Origin: Lachnospiraceae bacterium
GTDB lineage: Bacteria > Bacillota > Clostridia > Lachnospirales > Lachnospiraceae
Length of the DNA: 57,774 nucleotides
Reading direction: 5' to 3'
Assembly (NCBI GenBank): GCA_017449075.1
Contig: JAFSKG010000015.1
Span: forward strand, 1 to 57,774
The notes under the pieces are model-generated. The model did not search any database. It saw nothing but the letters and a program-made list of their open reading frames with translations, and was not told the DNA's origin. The translations under genes were made by a program, and so were the position numbers. Below are positions 34,267 to 42,108 of the stretch, one piece after another. Every line of letters begins with the position of its first letter. Positions within the stretch are counted from its first letter, which is position 1.

Positions 34267-37254
34267 TTAGCCCACCTTCCTATAGATTTCTGCTTTTGTT
34301 CCTACTGCACTTGCATCTCCAATTTTTTCGTAGCCATTTTCAAGAGCCGAATAAACTTTTGACTTAAACTCTTCATCATTTTTCATACTTCGTTCAAATG
34401 CTACTATGATAAGTTCTTCGTTGCCTCTCTCTATCCTTCGTATGATAGCATTATATGGTTCTCCATACTTTTTTCTTGACACTACTGGGGTAGCAAAATG
34501 TTGTTCATTTGGTAACACTCCAAATGCTTCATATAGATATGGTGCGTAACCAATGACAAGCATCTTTGGTTTATTCTTTGCACCATCTGTTCCCTTATAC
34601 ACCTTCATAACTTGACTTGCCAATCTCTCTTGGGCATAGCCGTTTAAATTAGACAATTCAGTAATAAAACTATATGATAATATATTTATAAGAAGTAAAA
34701 CTACTACTGATACAACAGTAAATGCCTTTGACTTCAACGCAAATACATTATCAAACAATATTTCAAAAAAGATAACAATCGGTATGATATAAAATAACAA
34801 ATAATTCAAATAATTTGTATAAGGTCTCACAGACATAAACACCGAATAAATATTAATCACAAGTGATAAAATGTAAAACGTCATTGCATTCGTCTTCGTT
34901 TCTTTATCAAAATTTTTAATTATATAATAGAATACTGGCACACTTAAAATACATATAAGCACAAACTCCTTAAATTCCATAATGGTTTCAATAAATGAAA
35001 GCGACAATGAATCAAGCGATGGAAGTCCTGTGCCTGTGTATAAGAAGTTTATGACAAATGCACCTTCAATCATATCAGCTAAACTGTCAGTAACTATGCA
35101 GTATATTATCGCAGGTAAAAGTGAAATAACAAATCCGATAAACCCGAATAGAATATTTTGCAGTAAGTTACTAATTTCTTTTCCTCTAATAAGTATAATC
35201 AATAGGGTAATTGCAATTGGAACAAATCCTAAGATACCATTTGCTTTTATAAAGAATGAAACTCCTGCCAATGCACCATAAATTAAAGAGTGCTTAGGGC
35301 TATGTATAAGTTCTCCGCTAAATAGATATTTTATAAATATGTAATATGCAACAAGCATAAGTGCAATTATAAACACTTCTGCACTTATAGTTCCAAAGCT
35401 CAAATAATAACTTGAACTGATAAAGTAAATAATAAATCCAGAAATAAAGCTAAATATTGTTTTCTTCTTCTCATCAAAGTCTGTAACTAAACTCAGTGTT
35501 AGATAAGTGATCTTATACGAAAATAGTGCAATAATATAATAAAATGCAAGTGCGACTAGATAAAAACTTATATGTTTAAACTCTATAACATTTGCAAGTG
35601 CAAAGAAGAAGAACAAATACGGTCCTTTGTGGTCTAAAAGTTCAGCATATGGCACCATGCCTTTGGTCATGCCCTTTCCAATTAGGTAATATAGCCATTC
35701 GTTGTACTGCATATTCATGATGCTGTGGATTGGTGAGACGGATGAGAAGAGAAATAGGTTGACTGCAACCACAATTAATAGTACGATTCGAGGCTTGAGG
35801 GCTCCGCAAGTGCGAAACAGTCCAGTGAACTGTTTCGCCCCTACACGGGACGACAGAATGTCGTCCCCTACAATGTCGTGTGTGTGGTGTAGGGGCGGAC
35901 ATTTTGTCCGCCCGTGGGACGACAGAATGTCGTCCCCTACGTTTTTGGATGCCCCTACGCTTTTTGTCACGTTGATGAACATACATATGATACTTCCAGC
36001 AAGTCCGAAAGTGATATATGCTACATATCTCCAATTTGAGTTTGGAGAGTTTGGATATTTTAAGTTGAATGATAGAAATGCAATGAATGCAAGGAAGTAT
36101 AACATGAGCGAAATATTTCTCAAGTTTCTTACATTTTCAGGTCCTCTGAATTTTCTTAATATCATCACTACCGTATTGTAAATTATAGATATAGTTCCTA
36201 TAAACCAATACACTATGTTTAAGAACCACACTACATAAAGAGCTGGATATATGTTATCAAATCTAAATTGGAATTCGTCAAATGCAGATGTCTTAACCAA
36301 GTCAACCCAGATATTATATTCTGTCCAGTCGTGGAAGATATCATATCTACCATCATAGAGTTTTCCAAATGCAAAAGTAAGATATCTCTCTGCAAAGGTG
36401 AAATTTTTTAATCTCATGTCTAAAGCCGATCCCTGAACAATATCCGATATCTCTCCAAAGCCTTGACCAAAAACTATATAATTTCTTATAGAATATGAAA
36501 GTCCAAGCGGAAACACAATTAATGCAAATATGATGAGTTGAACTGTGATGCTTGGTTTTACTTCATATGCTTGTAGACCCTTCTTATTTGCAGTTAGAGA
36601 TTTAATCCATATTATAAACATCATAGGTCCAACAATAAAAGCTACAAGTCCCACTGACACCTTCGTAAGCATGCCAAAACCAATTGATAGTGCAAGGCAT
36701 ATGATGGTTGATAGTTTTTTTGTTTTTGCCCATTTTATACCAAGATACAATGACAAGTAAAAGAACAAATATGAAAGGCAATCATTACTATACTGAGTAG
36801 TCATAACTATAAGACCTGGGTAAAGCGCCATGATAGCAAGAAAAATGTTACTTGCTATCTTAGGAAGATCAAACTCTTTTATAATCTTGCAAATTATAAT
36901 CAAAGTTAACACAGAGTATATGAAGGTAAGTATCTTGCAATAAGAATAAAGTTGCATATAGTCATCGCCAAAATCCTTAAAGAGTGATACTATCTTCATA
37001 CAAAGTGCTTGCAATGTAGCATTTATAGGCGGCTGTGCAAATTCATAATAGTTAGTGTCTGCAAGTCTCCAATTTTTGAAAATATACACAGCATAGTCAA
37101 GATGTCCATCTTTACCACCTAATCCTTGAACATCATGCTGAAATATATAAGGCTTAGCAAGTATGCATGCCATAAGCCTTGCAAATATCCCCAGCGCCAA
37201 TATTATAATTGTTGGCAAATTCGATTTATTTAATTTTGTTTTTTCCTTTTCCAT
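34267..37254 (-). CDS. Double GT-C (GT39/ArnT-like) glycosyltransferase joined by a REP-encoded linker
   Basis: 995 residues, about twice the normal length. Residues 1-430 form a polytopic GT-C protein (KPYIFQHDVQGLGGKDGHLD in the first outer loop, then PPINATLQALCMKI). Residues 486-995 form a second one with its own first loop (NMQYNEWLYYLIGKGM...VPYAELLDHKGPYLFFF). Residues about 431-485 are encoded entirely by five to six REP hairpins (VGDDILSS, GRTKCPPLHHTHDIVG, RTCGALKP). GT-C enzymes move sugars from lipid carriers to outer-face acceptors. The frame is open throughout, so a fusion protein is expected, though translation could also restart. Confidence 0.85.
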   Translation of the reverse strand: MEKEKTKLNKSNLPTIIILALGIFARLMACILAKPYIFQHDVQGLGGKDGHLDYAVYIFKNWRLADTNYYEFAQPPINATLQALCMKIVSLFKDFGDDYMQLYSYCKILTFIYSVLTLIIICKIIKEFDLPKIASNIFLAIMALYPGLIVMTTQYSNDCLSYLFFYLSLYLGIKWAKTKKLSTIICLALSIGFGMLTKVSVGLVAFIVGPMMFIIWIKSLTANKKGLQAYEVKPSITVQLIIFALIVFPLGLSYSIRNYIVFGQGFGEISDIVQGSALDMRLKNFTFAERYLTFAFGKLYDGRYDIFHDWTEYNIWVDLVKTSAFDEFQFRFDNIYPALYVVWFLNIVYWFIGTISIIYNTVVMILRKFRGPENVRNLRNISLMLYFLAFIAFLSFNLKYPNSPNSNWRYVAYITFGLAGSIICMFINVTKSVGASKNVGDDILSSHGRTKCPPLHHTHDIVGDDILSSRVGAKQFTGLFRTCGALKPRIVLLIVVAVNLFLFSSVSPIHSIMNMQYNEWLYYLIGKGMTKGMVPYAELLDHKGPYLFFFFALANVIEFKHISFYLVALAFYYIIALFSYKITYLTLSLVTDFDEKKKTIFSFISGFIIYFISSSYYLSFGTISAEVFIIALMLVAYYIFIKYLFSGELIHSPKHSLIYGALAGVSFFIKANGILGFVPIAITLLIILIRGKEISNLLQNILFGFIGFVISLLPAIIYCIVTDSLADMIEGAFVINFLYTGTGLPSLDSLSLSFIETIMEFKEFVLICILSVPVFYYIIKNFDKETKTNAMTFYILSLVINIYSVFMSVRPYTNYLNYLLFYIIPIVIFFEILFDNVFALKSKAFTVVSVVVLLLINILSYSFITELSNLNGYAQERLASQVMKVYKGTDGAKNKPKMLVIGYAPYLYEAFGVLPNEQHFATPVVSRKKYGEPYNAIIRRIERGNEELIIVAFERSMKNDEEFKSKVYSALENGYEKIGDASAVGTKAEIYRKVG
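35799..35959. repeat. REP cluster (5-6 units) in the double glycosyltransferase linker
   Basis: Contains four arm types including GCGAAACAGT/ACTGTTTCGC and two GGGACGACA units. Open in frame for the whole length. Confidence 0.88.
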
Positions 37255-37275
37255 ATTACATTACCTCTTTGCAGA

Positions 37276-37300
37276 GGACGACAAAATGTCGTACCCTACG
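37276..37300. repeat. REP unit upstream of double glycosyltransferase gene
   Basis: GGACGACA/TGTCGT type; 21 nt before the start codon. Confidence 0.75.
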
Positions 37301-37337
37301 AATTGTTTCCTCGCAACCTTCCTTATACATTTCGCTT

Positions 37338-38951
37338 TTACGAATTATATTGTAGCACAACATATTTTTTAAAATACTTAATATTAAAATCAGAGTTATC
37401 AAAATACTGACCCAATTCCCTCGGCAAGATGTAGGCGATGTTGGCGTCCTCTTCTATCATATCGCTACTCATTTCCCATTCAAAGACCCATTTATCAAAC
37501 ACTTTAACATTATTATATGCTTCTTCTTCATTAATAAGCTCTTTTGTTTCAATATAAAGCTTAGGATCTGCTTTTGTATAGTACAATACATAAATATAAG
37601 GTTCAGCAGATACTCCAAACATATGTATCTCACTTGCATCTAATGTATCAGCATATAGTATAGGTTCTTCGAGTTCGTCGTTAAAACAATCATAATCAAT
37701 AGTGTTAATGTTCTTAATCAAAATATTATTTTCTTTTAATATATTTAAATTTACATACTTATAAGCAAAGAATCCAAAACCAACTAAAAGCACTATGAAA
37801 GAAACAACGGTCAACGTTTTTTTGCAAAAAAATATTTCAAATCCCTTTAAAACAAAATATATTAATGGAATAATCATATAATTTAGATGATTGATATTGA
37901 CATCCTTAATCATACATACTATAACAATACTTGATATGAGCCACATCATAAAAACAACATCAGCCATTGACTTTTTTCGTATTGCAAAACTGATTATTCC
38001 TACAATCAAAATCGGGAAAGAAAACAAATAGTATATTCCACTACCTATGACTCTATTCCAATAGCAAGGGTCCACTTGGATTACGAGAAGTTTTAATGTA
38101 CTTAAAATATTATTAAATATAGAATAAAAAATATTTGAATTCGCAATAATTGATTCTTCACTCATTCTATTAACTCTTAGCATTGAAATTGACAAAAATG
38201 GCAAATTTATATCACCAAGTTTAAAAATATTTATAATTACAAATAAGATAAGCGGCCAATCAATCAGCAAAACAATAGCAAATGTTATAAATATATTCTT
38301 AAATGAAATGATTTTGTTCTTGATGCCATAGATATAAAGCAGTATACAAAATAATGTAATCCCCGGCACTGCAACTATATAGCTATAGGCGGAAACGGCA
38401 AGTAAAATAAACCCAATATAGAAATGTTTTTCTTTCTTTTCATAAATAAATTTAAGTATAAAATATATAGAGAAAAGAACCATATCAGGCAAGATATTGC
38501 AGTCTAGCCCCCACCTACTCTTCATTATATGCCATGGATTTAAAACAAAAAAGAGTAATGCAAAAACATTAAAGAATTTATTTCTCTTATCAATATCTAT
38601 GAGATTCAGCATCTTATAAAATACAATAAGGCTTATTGACGAAATGATAACCATCGGAAGTCTTGTCGCAAAAATATTTAATCCAAGCAATTTTATAAAT
38701 GGTATGCTTAGATACATATAAAGTGCACTTTGACCGCTACCCCAGGCGAGTGGATAAACTGGCAAGATGTTACCATTTCTATCGCAAAGCGTATTTAATA
38801 TCGCATATGCATCATATGATGTCGATGCTTCATCGCAGTTAAGACCTACTGGGAATCTTCCAATAAAAAGTAATCGCAGCAATATGCCTGTTGCGATAAT
38901 AATCCATGAAATTAACTTGTATTTACTTACTTTTTCTTTCAACGCTGTCAT
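37338..38951 (-). CDS. GT39-type membrane glycosyltransferase
   Basis: 537 residues with about ten to twelve membrane segments. The first outer loop carries the acidic catalytic pair typical of GT-C enzymes (VGLNCDEASTSYDAY), followed by WGSGQSALYMYLSIPF. A soluble C-terminal part follows residue 420. The acceptor is unknown; surface polymer or protein glycosylation is likely. It is separated from the double GT-C gene by about 80 nt containing one REP. Confidence 0.87.
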   Translation of the reverse strand: MTALKEKVSKYKLISWIIIATGILLRLLFIGRFPVGLNCDEASTSYDAYAILNTLCDRNGNILPVYPLAWGSGQSALYMYLSIPFIKLLGLNIFATRLPMVIISSISLIVFYKMLNLIDIDKRNKFFNVFALLFFVLNPWHIMKSRWGLDCNILPDMVLFSIYFILKFIYEKKEKHFYIGFILLAVSAYSYIVAVPGITLFCILLYIYGIKNKIISFKNIFITFAIVLLIDWPLILFVIINIFKLGDINLPFLSISMLRVNRMSEESIIANSNIFYSIFNNILSTLKLLVIQVDPCYWNRVIGSGIYYLFSFPILIVGIISFAIRKKSMADVVFMMWLISSIVIVCMIKDVNINHLNYMIIPLIYFVLKGFEIFFCKKTLTVVSFIVLLVGFGFFAYKYVNLNILKENNILIKNINTIDYDCFNDELEEPILYADTLDASEIHMFGVSAEPYIYVLYYTKADPKLYIETKELINEEEAYNNVKVFDKWVFEWEMSSDMIEEDANIAYILPRELGQYFDNSDFNIKYFKKYVVLQYNS

Positions 38952-39024
38952 ACTTATACTTTCTTTTCTATTTTAATTTTGGATTTATTTGCCATATAAT
39001 GCCTTCTTCTAATTTAAATTAAAA

Positions 39025-39501
39025 TTATGGAATATATAATTTACACTTTTCTTCTAAAAGTTTAAAGTCACAGCAATTAATAATATACGTTTGTTGATTA
39101 CTAATTCTTTTTTCATACACACTTTTAGCTTGTTTTAATATTTTATCAATATTTCTATTAACATAATTTAATTCTTTTCTCAAAAAAATTTGGTTTTGAG
39201 TCGTTTCTTTTGAAAAATCTTTTAAAGTTAAAACCTTATTTTTTATCGTTGTTGGAACAGGAAACATAAAACAAAATCTTATAGAGCTTAATGCTTTATT
39301 GTCATAATCTCTAATTATAAAATTAGTTCTTTGTTTTATATTAAAAGATGAAACAGGGGCATAATATTCATAATTGCTAATACTTAATAGAATGCCAGTA
39401 ACAAATTTGTTGTTTGAAACATATCTCACATTAGGAATTTTGCTATCAAATTTTTTTAGATAATCTATATATTTTTCATCAATATCATAAAACTTAACCA
39501 T
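39025..39501 (-). CDS. toxN: Type III toxin-antitoxin endoribonuclease, ToxN/AbiQ family
   Basis: 158 residues. The order of segments matches ToxN/AbiQ: FYDIDEKYIDYLKKFDSKIPNV, FVTGILLSI...YYAPVSSFN, SSIRFCFMFPVP, FSKETTQNQIFLRKELNYVNRN, and the C-terminal NCCDFKLLEEKC. The RNase cuts cellular and phage RNA and its own antitoxin precursor. AAGGAGA precedes the ATG at 39501. The gene lies directly behind a terminator and a 36-nt tandem repeat array, the diagnostic type III layout. Such systems protect against phage by abortive infection and stabilise DNA. Confidence 0.93.
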   Translation of the reverse strand: MVKFYDIDEKYIDYLKKFDSKIPNVRYVSNNKFVTGILLSISNYEYYAPVSSFNIKQRTNFIIRDYDNKALSSIRFCFMFPVPTTIKNKVLTLKDFSKETTQNQIFLRKELNYVNRNIDKILKQAKSVYEKRISNQQTYIINCCDFKLLEEKCKLYIP

Positions 39502-39514
39502 TCTTCTCCTTTAC

Positions 39515-39541
39515 AAAAAAAGGCGAAGATTTCTCTCCGCC
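39515..39541 (-). terminator. Attenuating terminator between antitoxin RNA and toxN
   Basis: GGCG/CGCC stem with inner AGA/TCT pairing (39522-39541). On minus it is followed by seven T residues. In type III loci such a leaky terminator sets the ratio of antitoxin RNA to toxin mRNA. Confidence 0.85.
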
Positions 39542-39649
39542 TGTATTATAGTTCGCACTTACGGTGGCGAAACACACTGTATTATAGTTCACACTTTCGG
39601 TGGTGAAACACACTGAATTATAGTTCGCCTTTACAGAGTAGCGATAACT
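39542..39649 (-). repeat. 36-nt tandem repeat of antitoxin RNA (2 full + 1 degenerate)
   Basis: Units at 39542-39577 and 39578-39613 differ at three positions (G/A, A/T, C/T on plus). The unit at 39614-39649 keeps the ATTATAGTTCGC core but diverges after it. Two of the changes fall on the facing GCG/CGC-like arms (TTCGC...GGCGAA vs TTCAC...GGTGAA) and keep pairing, consistent with a folded RNA. Confidence 0.9.
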
Positions 39650-39669
39650 CGCATATTTTTCTCACTTAT

Positions 39670-39698
39670 TTTATACCATAAAATAAATTAATTGTCAA
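39670..39698 (-). promoter_or_regulatory. Sigma-70 promoter of the toxIN locus
   Basis: On minus: TTGACA (39698-39693), exactly 17 nt, TATAAA (39675-39670). Near-consensus, as expected for a strongly expressed antitoxin RNA. Confidence 0.85.
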
Positions 39699-39712
39699 TA
39701 ATAAAATTTAAC

Positions 39713-39746
39713 AAAAAAATCCCGACCCGAAGGTCGAGATTTTTTA
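39713..39746. terminator. Bidirectional terminator behind the 729-aa surface protein gene
   Basis: CGACC/GGTCG stem (39724-39728, 39732-39736) with T-runs on both sides (seven A before, six T after). It lies 20 nt downstream of the stop at 39767 and upstream of the toxIN promoter. Confidence 0.85.
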
Positions 39747-39766
39747 TATTAACCAATCGTTATAAA

Positions 39767-41956
39767 TTAACGATGGCTATACTTCTTAGCGCCACTATAC
39801 CATAAGCAGTTTAAGAAGTGATCATTGTTTGGTTTTACAAGATACTTATCTATAATTCTTGTAGCCTCTTCCTCAGTCATACCCCATTCAGTTTCACATG
39901 CATCTTGAACCTCTAAGAATCTTGTTGTTACAGTACCACCAGCGTTATCAATCATACCCATTGGGATGTATTTATTCTTCTCGCCGTAATCTGTCTTATA
40001 GCCATATCCTGACCATTGATATCTATATACAAAGTGAACTGAATCACGTCCATTATCTCTTGATTCGATTACACATCTCCATCTAGGAGCATTGAAATCT
40101 GCTTCTGAATCAGGAAGAGCTAATTTAAGTTCTGACATTGTTGCATCACAGATATCGTAGTAAGCACCATTCACAAGTGTCATACCATCTGGAATTTGAA
40201 CTGTTTTTGTAACGAAAGAGTTGAATGATCTTGAGAAATTAACCTCACGATCCCAAATACCTCTTAAGTAGTTTCCATCACCTTTGTGAATTAACCAATA
40301 GTTTCCATCAGCATCCTTCTTAGCACCGTTGTTACCCTTTTGAAGAGCACCACCAGTAGTAAGAACTTGGTAAGTGTTATTCTCTAAGTTCCACTTATAA
40401 AGACCTAAACCTTTACCACTATCTGTGCTTTGGAATTGGAACATACCATATTCTTGACCAGCAGCATTTACTGATGCAGAAGAAGCAGTGTTGTAGATAC
40501 CATATCTGATATCTGGATCTGCCTTAAGTTGAAGTCCTAATGCATAGTATTTCTTTTGTCTTGCACCTGATACATAGTTACCACCAGTATTAGATCCAAA
40601 TGTATAAGTTTTGTCATTGAACTCTATAGTATTTGATGAACCAGTCTTTCTTGCACCGTCATCTCCGAATAAGTGTAATTTTAATTCATCGGCGCCTACA
40701 GTTAATCTTGCATTACCTTGATCAGCCTTGTTTGTATCAAATACATACTCAACTACACCATTTTCATCAACTTGGATATATTGGCTAGCATCTGTTTGTA
40801 AAAGACCCCACTTAGCTATATCATCACCTTCAGCATAGTCGCTATCAACTGTGTTGATAAACTTAACAGAACCAGCTTCTCCATTAGGGAAACTAACAGT
40901 AGCATCTTCTGTCTCAGCTGGACACCAGATAACTAATCCAGTCTTCATTATGCCTTTTTCATTGAATGCATACCACTTACCATTGATTTTCTTAAATTGA
41001 TCTCTTACAGAATCACCTGATGATAAGAAATACATATAAACTTCTTCGTCATCATCGTGTTTACTAGAATCAATAGATCCAGATGGAACTGCATATACCC
41101 ATCCCTTCTTAACTTGGTGACCATCATCTTCACCTGAGAAGTAAACTACTTTACCATCTAAGTTGTCCCATCTACCATCTTCGTATACATCCCATTGAGA
41201 AATCATAACACCTTCATTGTTGAAAGCATATGTTCTTCCATTGATTTTCTTAGTAACGAATTCACCTTCTTGGTCACTTGAATTCCATCCAGTCTTCTTG
41301 CAACTTGAAGGGTTGAAATAGAAATAAAGGTTAGTGTAGTCTACAGCTGCAGAGAAATCTCCTTGATCGCTGTAACCATCATAATATGTTAACCAACCTG
41401 TACGAAGAACTCCATCATTGTCTCCGCCTGCATAATATACAGCGTTTGCAAATGGGTTCTCTTCATCTTCTGCGAAAGTCTTTCCATCTTCGCCGAACCA
41501 ACCAACAGCCATTTGTCCGTACTCATTGAATACGTACTTCTTTCCATCGATTGTTGCTTTCTTTCCTTTTTCTCCAGTACCTTTCATAGCTTTTCCTGAA
41601 GCTTGGAAATAATACCAGTAATTATCTGGTACATAATCATCAGTGTTACCTACTCTTGTAGAATCAATAGCTACCCATGTGTTAGTAACCATGGCACCAT
41701 TTGTTCCAAAGTAGTAAGTGTTTTCATTGTAATCCTCAAGGAAGTAATCTCTTTGCATAGTTCCATCTTCACCAAGATAGAATTTAGAGTTTCCTGAAGA
41801 TTGGATAGTATCAGTTACATACTCACCGTCATTATTTACATAGTACCAGTCAGCACCATTTTGTACCCAACCTCTTGCAGATACAAGTGAAGCAACTGAA
41901 ACAGAAATAACGGCTGCTGCAGCTAAAACTAAGCCGAGTTTTGTTTGTTTCTTCAT
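39767..41956 (-). CDS. Secreted choline-binding-type repeat protein, 729 aa
   Basis: Signal peptide (KKQTKLGLVLAAAAVISVSV, cleavage near SARG), then repeated aromatic/Gly cell-wall-binding motifs from residue 29 to about 350 (DWYYVNNDGEYVTD, KFYLGEDGTM, YYFGTNGAMVTNTW, KYVFNEYGQMAVGW, YAFNEKGIMKTG). The C-terminal half has further motifs and an unrecognised domain. Such repeats dock on phosphocholine or related wall polymers. It has its own promoter, a strong Shine-Dalgarno (AAAGGAG) and a terminator. It is paralogous with the next gene, and has no visible enzymatic domain. Confidence 0.88.
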   Translation of the reverse strand: MKKQTKLGLVLAAAAVISVSVASLVSARGWVQNGADWYYVNNDGEYVTDTIQSSGNSKFYLGEDGTMQRDYFLEDYNENTYYFGTNGAMVTNTWVAIDSTRVGNTDDYVPDNYWYYFQASGKAMKGTGEKGKKATIDGKKYVFNEYGQMAVGWFGEDGKTFAEDEENPFANAVYYAGGDNDGVLRTGWLTYYDGYSDQGDFSAAVDYTNLYFYFNPSSCKKTGWNSSDQEGEFVTKKINGRTYAFNNEGVMISQWDVYEDGRWDNLDGKVVYFSGEDDGHQVKKGWVYAVPSGSIDSSKHDDDEEVYMYFLSSGDSVRDQFKKINGKWYAFNEKGIMKTGLVIWCPAETEDATVSFPNGEAGSVKFINTVDSDYAEGDDIAKWGLLQTDASQYIQVDENGVVEYVFDTNKADQGNARLTVGADELKLHLFGDDGARKTGSSNTIEFNDKTYTFGSNTGGNYVSGARQKKYYALGLQLKADPDIRYGIYNTASSASVNAAGQEYGMFQFQSTDSGKGLGLYKWNLENNTYQVLTTGGALQKGNNGAKKDADGNYWLIHKGDGNYLRGIWDREVNFSRSFNSFVTKTVQIPDGMTLVNGAYYDICDATMSELKLALPDSEADFNAPRWRCVIESRDNGRDSVHFVYRYQWSGYGYKTDYGEKNKYIPMGMIDNAGGTVTTRFLEVQDACETEWGMTEEEATRIIDKYLVKPNNDHFLNCLWYSGAKKYSHR

Positions 41957-42011
41957 AAGATTTAAATCTCCTTTTTTTAATTTCTAAGCTGTACACTTAG
42001 TTGATATGGTA

Positions 42012-42040
42012 ATAATAGTATACGGAGTGCCTTTTTTCAA
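42012..42040 (-). promoter_or_regulatory. Promoter of the 729-aa surface protein gene
   Basis: On minus: TTGAAA (42040-42035), 17 nt, TATTAT (42017-42012), about 55 nt upstream of the start codon at 41956. The intervening leader contains a small inverted repeat (AAGTGTACAGCTT region). Confidence 0.65.
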
Positions 42041-42080
42041 TATATTTTTTTATAAGATTTACTTACAATTTTCTTACATG

Positions 42081-42108
42081 AAAAAAGAGGCTTAAAAGCC
42101 TCTTTTTT
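42081..42108. terminator. Terminator of the 624-aa surface protein gene
   Basis: GAGGCTT/AAGCCTC stem flanked by six A and six T residues. It starts at the stop codon of the gene at 42107-43981. It can work in both directions. Confidence 0.88.

Larger units (their letters stand above)
39515..39663 (-). ncRNA. toxI: Type III antitoxin RNA (ToxI-like) transcript
   Basis: Predicted from the promoter at 39670-39698 (start near 39663) to the terminator at 39515. It contains two near-identical 36-nt units and a third degenerate unit. Each unit would be cut out by ToxN and fold as a pseudoknot inhibitor. Repeat length of 36 nt matches the ToxIN/CptIN range. Exact ends are inferred. Confidence 0.88.

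Noticed and set aside
35642-36034. 130-aa minus-strand ORF and a 159-aa plus-strand ORF over the REP cluster
   Set aside because: They arise because REP hairpins are open in several frames; the 995-aa glycosyltransferase frame covers them with clear membrane segments.
39542-39649. 36-nt repeats considered as a CRISPR array
   Set aside because: The units are directly tandem with no spacers, no cas genes are nearby, and promoter, terminator and ToxN-like gene fit a type III antitoxin RNA.
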